NCBI RefSeq assembly: GCF_008642315.1
Contig: NZ_CP029192.1
Location: 682,001 to 746,000 of the forward strand
From: Streptomyces venezuelae
GTDB taxonomy: Bacteria; Actinomycetota; Actinomycetes; Streptomycetales; Streptomycetaceae
Length of the DNA stretch: 64,000 bases
Direction of reading: 5' to 3'
Both the position numbers and the translations under genes were made by a program. This document shows, one piece after another, positions 35,032 to 43,440 of this stretch (its first letter is position 1; each line of letters opens with the position of its first letter). Below the pieces are notes generated by a model. That model did not search any database. It worked only from the letters and a program-made list of their open reading frames with translations, and was not told where the DNA came from.

Positions 35032-36743
35032 GCCCGTCACGGCGTCCGCCCCGGGAGCTGCCGCAGATCAACAACCTCCCGCCGCTGCCGGCCCCGTTCG
35101 TCGGCAGGGACGAGGAGATCGCGGACGCGCACCGGCTGCTCATGGACCACCGCGCCGTGCTGGTGCACGACCCGGAGGACCGCCCGCACGGGTACGGGAC
35201 GTCGCAGCTCGCCATCTCCTACGCGCACCTGTTCACCCAGCACTACGAACTGATGTGGGTCTTCGACTGCGCCCGTGACCCGGACCCGGCCGGGCTCGCC
35301 GACCGGGTGGCGGAGGAGACGGAGCGGCTGCGCGAGCGGTTCGAGCGAGACTCCGGGCGGCCGCTGGACGGCCCCACGGCGGCCGACTGGCTCTACATCT
35401 TCGACAACGCGGCGGACCCGGACGAGGTGCGGCAGCACTTCCCGGAGGGCAACGCGCGCATTCTGGTCACGTCGCGCGGTACCGGCGCGTGGAAGCCGGA
35501 CGCCCGGCTGCCCGTGGGCGCGCTGGCCCGCGCCGACGTGGTCCGGCTCCTCATGGAGAACATGGGTCTCGACAAGCGGCAGGCCGCACGGCTCGCGGAC
35601 ACCTTCGACGGGCATCCGCACCAGATCGTGCGCGCCGGCGAGGCGGTCCTGTCGGGCAAGGTCACCGTGGAACAGGTCGCCACGGTGACGGAGATAGCCC
35701 GCATGGCTCCCCCGCCGCCCGAACGCCCCGCGCCGTCGCCCTCGCTTCCCGTGCCGCACCGGGCCGACGCACCCGACAAGGCGCGCACGAGTCTGCGGTC
35801 CAGCCTGCTGCGTTCCACGGTGTGCGAGAACACCGGCAGTTACCTGCGCTGGATGACGGCCCTGCGGTCGCGGCCCGCGGCGGCGGTGCTGCCCGAGGCG
35901 GCGTGCGTCGGCATGGACCTCCTGTCCATGGCGGAGCGCGTCGACCTGCTGCTCGACACCGTCTTCGAGCGGGAGGAGCCCGGGCTGGTGCGGGCGCTGG
36001 CCGACACGGTGGCGGAGGCGACCGCGGCGGCGCGGACCGGTCGTCAGATGGCCGACAGCGTACGGGCCATCGCCGAGGAACTGGCGGGGCGCTGGCAGGG
36101 GGCGCGGCAGGCGGAGGGGCAGGCGGCGTCGACGGAGCAGGCCGAGGCGCCCTCGTGCTTCTTCTTCACCAGCTGGCACAACCGGGACGTCGACTTCGAC
36201 GAGGCGCTCAGGTTCCACAACCTGCTGGAGAAGCGGGTGACGGCGAAGCTCGGCGGGCGGGTGACGAGGTCCGGCTTCTTCGACAAGCTGATGCAGCACG
36301 GGGCGACGTGGGAGCCCAAGATGATCGAGGCCATCCGCACCACGCGGCTCATGGTCCCCCTGATCACGGAGGGGTACTTCCAGCGGGACTGGTGCCGTCG
36401 CGAGTGGGCCGTCATGGTGCAGCGCATGGCGAACCTCAACGCGGCCCCCGGCCGGGAGCCGATCGCCATCCTGCCGGTGTTCTGGATCAGGCCTCTCTCG
36501 GACTGGCAGATGCCGGCCGACTTCGCGCCGTACCAGTACTCGGTGCACTTGGAGGGCAGGCCGCAGTACGAGGGGGACGTGTTCGATCTGGTGGCGGACA
36601 ACAAGGAGCGGGAGCTGAACAACTACGTGTCGACGCTCGCCCAGTCCATGGTCGCCCAGGCCGGCACACGCCTGCCCCACCTGGACAGGGACCTGGTGAA
36701 GAAGGTTCCGCTGGCGTTCCGCGACGTGGCCGGGGGCGGCTGA
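35028..36743 (+). CDS. Degenerate NB-ARC-like plus C-terminal TIR (FxsC-like) protein
   Basis: 571 residues. Residues 12-230 follow an NB-ARC pattern: LPPLPAPFVGRDEEI, then HDPEDRPHGYGTSQLAISYA where the P-loop GxxGxGKT should be, WLYIFDNAADPDEV for Walker B and ILVTSR. The P-loop Lys is missing, so nucleotide binding is doubtful. Residues 376-571 are TIR-like: SCFFFTSWHNRDVDF, LMVPLITEGYFQRDW, CRREWAVMVQRM, the WC-x-x-E signature of TIR NADases. GTG 35028 overlaps the previous stop. Probably the output partner of the plus-strand operon. Confidence 0.8.
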   Translation: MSPSRRPPRELPQINNLPPLPAPFVGRDEEIADAHRLLMDHRAVLVHDPEDRPHGYGTSQLAISYAHLFTQHYELMWVFDCARDPDPAGLADRVAEETERLRERFERDSGRPLDGPTAADWLYIFDNAADPDEVRQHFPEGNARILVTSRGTGAWKPDARLPVGALARADVVRLLMENMGLDKRQAARLADTFDGHPHQIVRAGEAVLSGKVTVEQVATVTEIARMAPPPPERPAPSPSLPVPHRADAPDKARTSLRSSLLRSTVCENTGSYLRWMTALRSRPAAAVLPEAACVGMDLLSMAERVDLLLDTVFEREEPGLVRALADTVAEATAAARTGRQMADSVRAIAEELAGRWQGARQAEGQAASTEQAEAPSCFFFTSWHNRDVDFDEALRFHNLLEKRVTAKLGGRVTRSGFFDKLMQHGATWEPKMIEAIRTTRLMVPLITEGYFQRDWCRREWAVMVQRMANLNAAPGREPIAILPVFWIRPLSDWQMPADFAPYQYSVHLEGRPQYEGDVFDLVADNKERELNNYVSTLAQSMVAQAGTRLPHLDRDLVKKVPLAFRDVAGGG

Positions 36744-36849
36744 GGGCTGCGCCCGGGCGGCTGAGGGCGGCATCGCAGGCGTCGAGTTCCGGCGCCCGTG
36801 CTGTCCTTCGTTGCACGACCGCGCCGCTCCTCGTGCCTATCGTTCGCCC

Positions 36850-37335
36850 ATGAGAGCCGAACACCATGACCCCGACTGCGTCTTCTGCGGGGTCGAAGCG
36901 GGGACCCAGCCCGCCCGTGTCGTCGCCACGACCCCTGACACCCTGACCTTCCTCCCCCTCAACCCGGTCCACCCGGGACACGTCCTCGTCGCGCCCAGCC
37001 GCCATGTCGCGGACATCTGGGACCTCGACGAGGCGACGGCGGCGGGCGTCGGGAAGGCGGTGCTCAGGGCCGCACACGCGGTGAGGGCGGTCCACCGCCC
37101 CGAGGGGCTGAACGTCATCCAGTCGTCCGGCGCGGTCGCCACGCAGTCCGTGTTCCACCTCCACGTCCACGTCGTACCGCGTTTTACGGGCGACAGGATG
37201 CCGCGGCTGTGGCCCGAGCCCGCCGAGACGGACGCGGACCGCCTCGACGACTCGGCGCGGCGCCTGCGGGCGGCGCTGGACGCGCCGGGGAAGCCGTTCC
37301 TACGGGGCGAGGGTCCGTTCCTACAGCACGAATAG
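36850..37335 (+). CDS. HIT-family nucleotide hydrolase/transferase-like protein
   Basis: 161-residue histidine-triad protein. The triad HLHVHV begins at residue 103, preceded by LNVIQSSGAVATQSVFH. A CVFC near residue 10 resembles the zinc-binding Cys pair of Fhit/Hint-type proteins. The family hydrolyses nucleotidyl phosphoramidates or dinucleoside polyphosphates. Its last 15 bases overlap the convergent membrane-protein gene. Confidence 0.92.
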   Translation: MRAEHHDPDCVFCGVEAGTQPARVVATTPDTLTFLPLNPVHPGHVLVAPSRHVADIWDLDEATAAGVGKAVLRAAHAVRAVHRPEGLNVIQSSGAVATQSVFHLHVHVVPRFTGDRMPRLWPEPAETDADRLDDSARRLRAALDAPGKPFLRGEGPFLQHE

Positions 37336-37737
37336 CAGCGCGAACGCCTGGGCCAGAGCGAGGCCTCCGTAGAACCCGGCGACGGTGAAGGAGCCTGCGG
37401 CCTTCAGCACGCCCGCTTTCTCCCTGCCCGGTGCCACGTCCATGGCGAACGGCTCGATCGCGTTCGCGGCGGAGGCGCTTCGCACCCGCTCGTACAGGCG
37501 CCTGAACAGCCGCTCCTGGTAGAGGAAGTAGCCGTCCAGCGCCCAGAAGGCGAGCACAGGCACGAAGCCCACCAACGCGATGGCGCTCTTGTCGTTGCCG
37601 ACGGCGTAGGCGAGCAGGGCGCCCGTGACCGTGAGCGACCACCCCTTGATGAGGAAGGAGTTGTTGCCCATCCGGGTCACAATCGTCTGGATCAGCTCCA
37701 GATGCCGCATCCGGCCCTCGTCCAGCCCCGCCGACAT
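37321..37737 (-). CDS. Small three-helix membrane protein
   Basis: 138-residue membrane protein, widespread type of unknown function. The N-terminus RHLELIQTIVTRMGNNSFLI is amphipathic and followed by hydrophobic segments KGWSLTVTGALLAYAV, ALVGFVPVLAFWALDGYFLY and VAGFYGGLALAQAFALLFVL; a basic cytoplasmic loop (YQERLFRRLYERVRS) lies between the second and third. ATG 37737 follows GGGGGGAC. It lies at the right flank of the Fxs locus but is separated by the HIT gene, so membership is doubtful. Confidence 0.65.
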   Translation of the reverse strand: MSAGLDEGRMRHLELIQTIVTRMGNNSFLIKGWSLTVTGALLAYAVGNDKSAIALVGFVPVLAFWALDGYFLYQERLFRRLYERVRSASAANAIEPFAMDVAPGREKAGVLKAAGSFTVAGFYGGLALAQAFALLFVL

Positions 37738-37814
37738 GTGTCCCCCCGTGACAACTCGCCTGCGGGGGAGCTTAGTCAGAGATCGCGGCGGGGCCAACGC
37801 CGTTCAGTGCTGGA

Positions 37815-38924
37815 TCAGGAGGAGAGGCGACGGACGAAAACGTCCGACTTGCCGTTGGTGTCACCGGGCACGATGTCGTCGGCCGTGGACGCGAAGACCA
37901 CGTCGCGGCCATCGGAGCTGACCGCGTCGACCCCGGCCGAGGCGGGCCGGTCCGAGATGACCTCGTCGGTGTCCGTGCGCAGGTCGCGCAGCACGAGCGA
38001 CGGCCCGGTCGTGTCGTTCGGGGCGTACAGCAGATAGTTGCCCGTCGGGTCGATGGCCAAGCCCTTCACGTCCGGCACGCGTCGGGCGGTGCCCGAGCCG
38101 ACGTCGTGGACGTAGGTGTCGGAACCGGAGAGATAGACGACCTTGCTGCCGTCCTCGCTGATCTGGACGATCGTCGCCTCCTTCGACGGACCCTCGATCG
38201 GTTCCGAGGTCGAACCGTGGTCCCGGTCCCACACGAAGACGTCCTTGACCTTGCCGTCCTGGTAGGCGACGAAACGGCCGTCGCCGCTGATGGACGGCCT
38301 GGACGGCGCGGTGTGCGCGAACCAGACGAGTTCCTGCTTGGTGTTGGCCTGCCAGTCCCATACGTCGATGCGCTGGCTGGTCGACGGGCGGCCGATGGTG
38401 GCGACATTGGCGACGTAGCGGCCGTCGCCGCTCGCCGACGGCTGGCTGCAGTTGAGCGCGTCGCAGTTGAGGCCGATCGAACTGCCCGCGGTCCATTGGG
38501 CCAGCTTGACCTTGGTGTCCCTGAACAGCAGTACCCAATACGCGGCGTACTCCCCGTTGCCGCTGATCACCGGAGAGGCGATCGGGTAGCTGCCCACGTG
38601 CTTGATCTGGCCCAACGGCTCGTCGCGCAGGTACACGCGTTCGCTTCCGGCGGCGTTGCCGGGCGTCAGGTTGGTCGCCGACGACGAGAAGACGACGCGG
38701 TTTCCGTCGGTCGTGATGGCGCCACCGGTGGAATCGCGGTCCAACTGAGCCCCGTCGGCCGCGACGCTGATCCGCTCGACACCGGCTCCGACGTCTCGTG
38801 CCCCGCCCGCGGGCTCGGCCGACGCGACTCCGGGCAACGTCGCGGCAACCGCCCCCACGACGACCGCCCCCACCGCTAACGCACGCCGCGCGCGTCTGGT
38901 GCTCCGGTCCACGTTTCTGCTCAT
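37815..38924 (-). CDS. Secreted PD40/TolB-like beta-propeller protein
   Basis: 369-residue exported protein. ATG 38924 opens a signal peptide (RALAVGAVVVGAVAATLPGVASA). The mature part contains six or so repeated SxDGRxVAY-type blades (TTDGNRVVFSS, ISGNGEYAAYW, ASGDGRYVANV, ISGDGRFVAYQ, SEDGSKVVYLS, SSDGRDVVFAS), the signature of WD40-like PD40 propellers. One Cys pair (NCDALNCSQP) may form a disulfide. A single-domain propeller of this type probably binds partners at the cell surface; ligand unknown. Confidence 0.82.
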   Translation of the reverse strand: MSRNVDRSTRRARRALAVGAVVVGAVAATLPGVASAEPAGGARDVGAGVERISVAADGAQLDRDSTGGAITTDGNRVVFSSSATNLTPGNAAGSERVYLRDEPLGQIKHVGSYPIASPVISGNGEYAAYWVLLFRDTKVKLAQWTAGSSIGLNCDALNCSQPSASGDGRYVANVATIGRPSTSQRIDVWDWQANTKQELVWFAHTAPSRPSISGDGRFVAYQDGKVKDVFVWDRDHGSTSEPIEGPSKEATIVQISEDGSKVVYLSGSDTYVHDVGSGTARRVPDVKGLAIDPTGNYLLYAPNDTTGPSLVLRDLRTDTDEVISDRPASAGVDAVSSDGRDVVFASTADDIVPGDTNGKSDVFVRRLSS

Positions 38925-39230
38925 TGTTGTTTCCCCCACTCACTCAGGAAGAGGTGTCACCCCCCGGCTCCCCACCGGACGGCTTCGAGCATGCAACCGC
39001 GACGGCGGCGAGGGGTCAATGCGGCGCATGACATGTGAGAGGTGTCGTTTCGGCCATAGAGGCACACGCCGATTCGACGGCTGGGCCGTCCCCCATGATC
39101 CCGCTCATGGGCAACTTCTCCTGAGCGGGCCACAACGGCCCACGGACAGACGCCCGGCGGGTGCCGGGACCCGTCAGCGTGCCCGCCCGCACGCCACCTC
39201 AGGAGACACGACGAAATCAGCGCCGGCCGG
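38925..39230. other. Intergenic region with weak hairpins
   Basis: 306 bases. Two short hairpins, GGGCC-ACAAC-GGCCC near 39127 and CCCGGC-GGGT-GCCGGG at 39153-39168, may end transcription of the MarR gene on the minus strand. A plus-strand frame starting MTCERCRFG has a CxxC but no further support. Confidence 0.4.
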
Positions 39231-39749
39231 TCAGGCGCCGGCCCCGGCTTCAGGTGGGCCTGGACGGTCACCACCTGTAGCGCTGATCTTGTCCGCGATG
39301 CGCTCGAGTGCGGCAAGGTCCTCGGCGTTCAGGAGATCGATGAAGTGGTGGCGCACCGAGGCGAGGTGGGCAGGGGCGGCGTCTCGGAGGGCGGCCAGGC
39401 CCTCCTCGGTGAGGGTCAGCAGACAGCCTCGGCCGTCGTCGGGGTCCGGCGCCCGCCGGATGAGCCCTCGGGCCTCCATGCGTGTGGCGTGACGGGACAG
39501 CCGACTGCGAGACCACTGCATCTTCGCGGCCTGCTCGCGCAGCGTTCTGGTCGCGTCCGCATGTTCGGACAGCGTGCTGAGCACCTCGTAGTCGGCCTCG
39601 GACAACCCCAGGTCGGCCAGGTCCTGGCCGATGTGCGCCTGGACCTCGGTCGTCATCCGCCGGTAGGCCCGCCAGGCACGTTCCTCGTCGGCTGTCAGCC
39701 AGGCGACGCCGGGCTGCGGCTCCGCGGCGCTCGACCGTTTCGTTGACAT
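39231..39749 (-). CDS. MarR-family transcriptional regulator
   Basis: 172-residue MarR protein with the helix-turn-helix LREQAAKMQWSRSRLSRHAT and wing RRAPDPDDGRGCLLTLTEEG. A Cys in the wing (GRGCLL) could be redox-sensitive; speculation. ATG 39749 is only 30 bases from the divergent flavin-reductase fusion, and their first five codons mirror each other, so its own operator must overlap both start regions. Confidence 0.9.
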   Translation of the reverse strand: MSTKRSSAAEPQPGVAWLTADEERAWRAYRRMTTEVQAHIGQDLADLGLSEADYEVLSTLSEHADATRTLREQAAKMQWSRSRLSRHATRMEARGLIRRAPDPDDGRGCLLTLTEEGLAALRDAAPAHLASVRHHFIDLLNAEDLAALERIADKISATGGDRPGPPEAGAGA

Positions 39750-39794
39750 GTAACCAATCTACTCTCTAGCTTCGTTTCCATGTCAATGAAACGG
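39735..39794. promoter_or_regulatory. Mirror-image start regions of divergent MarR and reductase genes
   Basis: CCGTTTCGTTGACAT (39735-39749) and ATGTCAATGAAACGG (39780-39794) form a 15-bp inverted repeat with one mismatch across a 30-bp AT-richer gap. Both genes begin with nearly the same five codons. The gap is too short for two leaders with ribosome sites, so leaderless transcripts and a shared MarR operator are likely. Confidence 0.65.
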
Positions 39795-40841
39795 TTGCGC
39801 GTCCTCGTCCTCGTCTGCAGCACCCGCCCCAACGCGCTCGGCCCGACTGTCGGCACGTGGCTGACCACGGCCTTGGCGCCGACCGCGCGCACACTCGATG
39901 TCGACCTCGCGTCCGTCGCGATCGGAGATCTCCACCTGCCGTTCCTCGACGAGGAGGAGCACCCGGCGCGTGGCGTCTACCAGCACGAGCACACACGGCG
40001 TTGGAGCGAGACGGTCACGGGGGCGGACGGCTTCATCGTGGTGACCCCGGAGTACAACTACGGGATGCCCGCGACGCTCAAGAACGCACTCGATTACCTC
40101 AGTGCCGAGTGGGCTTGGAAGCCGGTGGGGTTCGTCAGCTACGGCAACACCTCGGCCGGCACCCGGGCGGTCCAGCACGCCAAGCAAGTGACCAGCACGT
40201 TGCGCCTGGTCTCGGTGGGCTCGACCGTGGCCCTGCGGATCGCCGAAGCTCATCGGCAGGGCGTGTTCCAGCCTGCCGCCCACCACGGCCAGGCAGCCGT
40301 GGACATGCTGGAGGAGCTGGTACGAGCGGGGCACGCGCTGGCTCCGCTCCGTGACCTCAACGGTGACGGCGCGACTCCGGGCCCCCTGCCCGGCTCCTAC
40401 GTACGACGTCTTCGCCCCGACGACGGGCCACACGTCACGGTGCTCCAGCGCTGCTGCTGGGTCGACGAGGCGATCGCGAACGACACCCTGCGTCTTCCGG
40501 CACTGCGCGAAACGCCTGACCAAGTGCAGGCATGGCTGGCCGAATGGCACACCACCGGGCTATGGCACGCCGGACGCCTTCTCGGCATGATCCGCACGAT
40601 CCGCCGCGGCGGCACACTGCACATCGGACGCCTCGCCGTGGCCCCCGACCTGCGGGGACGAGGACTGGGGCGCTGGCTGCTGCACACCGCGGAAACCCGA
40701 CACCAGGGGTGCGACCACCTGCTGCTGACCACCGGCACCGGCAGCGTCCGGAACCTGGCCTTCTATCAGAAGCAGGGCTATGCCCCGCTTCCCGCGGCGA
40801 ACAGCGGCGAGGTCAGTCTCCGCAAAGACCTCACCTCCTGA
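39780..40841 (+). CDS. NADPH-dependent FMN reductase fused to GNAT acetyltransferase
   Basis: 353 residues. Residues 1-195 are a flavodoxin-fold FMN reductase (RVLVLVCSTRPNALGPTVG, flavin-loop TPEYNYGMPATLKNALDY, VSYGNTSAG). Residues 205-353 are a complete GNAT domain with acetyl-CoA motif RLAVAPDLRGRGLGRWLL and NLAFYQKQGYAPL. No stop or weak linker separates them. ATG 39780 or 39786 could start. A quinone or azo reductase joined to an acetyltransferase suggests two-step detoxification of an aromatic compound, controlled by the divergent MarR protein; inference. Confidence 0.85.
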   Translation: MSMKRLRVLVLVCSTRPNALGPTVGTWLTTALAPTARTLDVDLASVAIGDLHLPFLDEEEHPARGVYQHEHTRRWSETVTGADGFIVVTPEYNYGMPATLKNALDYLSAEWAWKPVGFVSYGNTSAGTRAVQHAKQVTSTLRLVSVGSTVALRIAEAHRQGVFQPAAHHGQAAVDMLEELVRAGHALAPLRDLNGDGATPGPLPGSYVRRLRPDDGPHVTVLQRCCWVDEAIANDTLRLPALRETPDQVQAWLAEWHTTGLWHAGRLLGMIRTIRRGGTLHIGRLAVAPDLRGRGLGRWLLHTAETRHQGCDHLLLTTGTGSVRNLAFYQKQGYAPLPAANSGEVSLRKDLTS

Positions 40842-40888
40842 GAGGCGGACACCCGCTCCCGTCACACGTCGAGGCGCCCGACCCGTGT

Positions 40889-41224
40889 TCAGCGAGGGGC
40901 GGCACCACCCGGGGGCTCTGCTCCCAGGAGCGCGAGCAGCCCGGGGAACCTCTTGTCGATGTCCGCGCGCCGTAGACGGATGCCCTTGCGGTTGCCGTAG
41001 TCGATCTCGTCAATGAGGCCCGCCTCGCGCAGGACCCGGAAGTGATGGGTCTGGGTCTGCTTCGAGATCGGAAGATCAAATGAGTTGCAGCCCCGCTCGC
41101 TGTCGCCGCGGTCGGCGACCAACTCCGTCAGCACCGAACGGCGGTGCTCGTCGGCGAGGGCGCGGAACACCGCGCCCAGATCGAGCGCATCGGCCTCCGG
41201 ACCCGTCCGGTTCTTCCCGGCCAT
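40889..41224 (-). CDS. ArsR-family transcriptional regulator
   Basis: 111-residue winged-helix repressor. The core is GAVFRALADEHRRSVLTELV, then LPISKQTQTHHFRVLREAGL and a wing DYGNRKGIRLRRADI. No metal-binding Cys cluster typical of ArsR/SmtB sensors is present (one Cys, RGCNSF), so an organic ligand is more likely. Divergent from the FAD monooxygenase, with two perfect operators between. Confidence 0.92.
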   Translation of the reverse strand: MAGKNRTGPEADALDLGAVFRALADEHRRSVLTELVADRGDSERGCNSFDLPISKQTQTHHFRVLREAGLIDEIDYGNRKGIRLRRADIDKRFPGLLALLGAEPPGGAAPR

Positions 41225-41238
41225 GTGGCACCCCCTTC

Positions 41239-41300
41239 AGGTACGACTTGAATCGTACCTGAGGCGTGTGCTCCACTGAGGTACGAAATTTTTCGTACCT
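41239..41300. promoter_or_regulatory. Two identical-arm ArsR operators
   Basis: AGGTACGA-N6-TCGTACCT occurs at 41239-41260 and again at 41279-41300; the 8-bp arms are perfect and identical in both. The centres are exactly 40 bp apart, about four helical turns, so two dimers would sit on the same face of the DNA. Confidence 0.85.
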
Positions 41301-41376
41301 AGGTTCCTTGATCCATTGGCCCGGCTGCGCTGTCCCCATGCCACCGCGCCCATCGACACTCCGAGAGGTCACCGTC

Positions 41377-42519
41377 ATGAAGAAGCCCGAGGTACTGATA
41401 GTCGGTGCCGGAATCGCAGGGCCCGCACTCGCGTACTGGCTCTCCCGGCACGGCTACCGGCCGACGGTCGTCGAACATGCCCGGCAGTTGCGCTCCGGTG
41501 GCAGCGCGATCGTCGTGAAGGGGCCCGCGATCCCGGTCGCCGACCGCATGGGCATCCTTGCGGAGCTCCGCGGGCTCGCCACCCGCAATCGGTCACTAAC
41601 CCTGCTCGACCCCGACGGCAGGCGAATCCTGCGACTCCCGCTCACCTCGGACAAGGCACCGACGGTCGAGGTGACCCGAGCCGACCTCTCCGAGGTGCTC
41701 CACCGGTCGGCGCGGACCGAGGCAGAGTTCTTGTTCGACGACACGATCACCGCGCTGGACCAGGACGAAGGCGGGGTCGACGTCACCTTCCGGCGGTCCG
41801 CGCCACGGCGCTTCGACTTGGTGGTCGGTGCCGACGGAATGCACTCCACCGTGCGGCGCCTGGCATTCGGACCCGAGCGGGAGTTCGTGAGCGGTCTGGG
41901 CCTGTACGGCGCGACCGTCCCGCTGGAACCCGACGCCATCGAGGACCCGAGCGAGATGACGATGCTGACCGTGCCGAACCGGATGCTGGTCGTCCACCCC
42001 TCGCGGACCACTCCGCTCGCGATCTTCACCTTCCGGGCCGCCCTGCCGGCACCCCACGACCGCAAGAACACCGCGCTGCACAAGCAGACCGTGGCCGACG
42101 CCTACGCCGACGTGCGGTGGCGGGCACCGGAACTCGTGGCGGCGTTCCTCGACCACCCGGCCCCGTTCTTCGACCCCCTGACCACCGTCCGGATGCCCTC
42201 GTGGTCCCGCGGACGGGTCGTACTGCTCGGGGACGCGGCGGCGGCGACAGCCCTGCTGGGCGACGGGTCCAGCATGGCGATGGCGGGCGCGTACGCCCTG
42301 GCGGAAGAACTCGCCGCCCATCCCGGGGACCACTCCCGCGCCTTCGCAGCCTACGAGTCGCGGCTCCGCCGTGAGGTAGGACCGCGGCAGCGACGCGTCG
42401 GTCCGCTCTCCAGGCTCCTGCTGCCCCGCACCGGGCCGGGCCTCGCGGTGCGCAACGCGGCAGGCCGCGCGTTCGGTCGTACGAACCGGATCGCCCCTCG
42501 CGAAGCCGCGAACCGGTAG
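41377..42519 (+). CDS. FAD-dependent monooxygenase (group A type)
   Basis: 380-residue flavoprotein hydroxylase. FAD motifs: VLIVGAGIAGPALAYWLS at the N-terminus, the DG motif LVVGADGMHSTVRRLAFG, and GRVVLLGDAAAATALLGDGS. ATG 41377 follows GAGAGGTC. Relatives inactivate rifamycin or tetracycline or tailor polyketides; no biosynthetic context is seen here. Control by the divergent ArsR repressor suggests induction by its own substrate. Confidence 0.9.
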   Translation: MKKPEVLIVGAGIAGPALAYWLSRHGYRPTVVEHARQLRSGGSAIVVKGPAIPVADRMGILAELRGLATRNRSLTLLDPDGRRILRLPLTSDKAPTVEVTRADLSEVLHRSARTEAEFLFDDTITALDQDEGGVDVTFRRSAPRRFDLVVGADGMHSTVRRLAFGPEREFVSGLGLYGATVPLEPDAIEDPSEMTMLTVPNRMLVVHPSRTTPLAIFTFRAALPAPHDRKNTALHKQTVADAYADVRWRAPELVAAFLDHPAPFFDPLTTVRMPSWSRGRVVLLGDAAAATALLGDGSSMAMAGAYALAEELAAHPGDHSRAFAAYESRLRREVGPRQRRVGPLSRLLLPRTGPGLAVRNAAGRAFGRTNRIAPREAANR

Positions 42520-42595
42520 ACCGGGTCCGCGCCGCCACCTGTCACCGACCGCGCACCGGCCTGTCATCGGCCGGTGCCCGGCTCCGCGACAACTC

Positions 42596-43303
42596 TCAGG
42601 CCAGGTCGAGCAACTGCTCGTAGAAGCCGCCGTATCCGCGGCCGCGGTCCACGAAGTGCAGCTCCAGGATCCAGTGGCAGGTCCGGCCGAGCCGGTCCGT
42701 GCGACGCAGCGGAGTGTCGTTGTCCGGGGTGATGTACGACTCCGCCTTCATCCCGTCGATCGTCTCGTGCGGGAACTCGCCGACCAGATGCCCCGCGTGC
42801 CAGATGCCGATCTCCCAGCCCCTGCGCGCCGCGAGTTCCTCCACCGCCGTGTACAACTGCCGGCCGGTGATGTCCGGGTCGGCGGCGAACACGGCGCGAC
42901 CGGCGTCGAAGACGGCCGGCAGGTCCTCCAGCAGGCGGCGCTTGCCGGGGTCCTGCCCGAAGACGTAGGTCCGGCCGAAGTCCGCCTCGTACTCCTCGAA
43001 GATCGGCCCGAAGTCCGCGAAGGCCACGTCGTCCTCGGCGATCACGCGGTCCGGCGGATTGTCCCGGTAGGGGGCGAGGGTGTTGGGCCCGGAGCGGATG
43101 ATGCGTTTGTGCCAGTGCTTGGTCGTGCCGAACATCTCGTTGGCCAGGTCACGGATGCGGTCGCTCGCCTCGCGCTCGCCGACGCCGGGCGCGACGATTT
43201 CGCGGGCCTCGACCTCGGCGAACAGAGCGATCGCGTTCTCCTGCGCGGCCACGAGACCGGCCACACGGTCCGTCTCCGTCACCTCGGTGCGACTGTCCTC
43301 CAC
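42596..43303 (-). CDS. M24-family (aminopeptidase P/creatinase-fold) metallopeptidase-like protein
   Basis: 235-residue pita-bread-fold protein. Metal ligands are visible: AFADFGPIFEEYEADFGRTYV (two Asp), the His in GHLVGEFPHE and Glu in WILELHF. GTG 43303 follows GGAGGGGGAG; the frame to 43423 is ignored. It lacks the N-terminal domain of prolidases. Substrate may be an Xaa-Pro dipeptide or another small molecule. Confidence 0.82.
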   Translation of the reverse strand: MEDSRTEVTETDRVAGLVAAQENAIALFAEVEAREIVAPGVGEREASDRIRDLANEMFGTTKHWHKRIIRSGPNTLAPYRDNPPDRVIAEDDVAFADFGPIFEEYEADFGRTYVFGQDPGKRRLLEDLPAVFDAGRAVFAADPDITGRQLYTAVEELAARRGWEIGIWHAGHLVGEFPHETIDGMKAESYITPDNDTPLRRTDRLGRTCHWILELHFVDRGRGYGGFYEQLLDLA

Positions 43304-43440
43304 CGCTGAGCTCCCCCTCCATCTCGGCCGCGCACACCCCTGGTTGAGGGGTGCATCCGCCGGCCCGATCTTTCGGACATCGTCGCATGTGCGAGCTGTC
43401 TCACAGAGGGTGGCCCGCCCCATGCGGGGGGGCTAACCCC

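Noticed and set aside
39030..39180. Short plus-strand frame starting MTCERCRFGHRG
   Set aside because: Has one CxxC but no ribosome site, low-complexity remainder and no second metal-binding pair.
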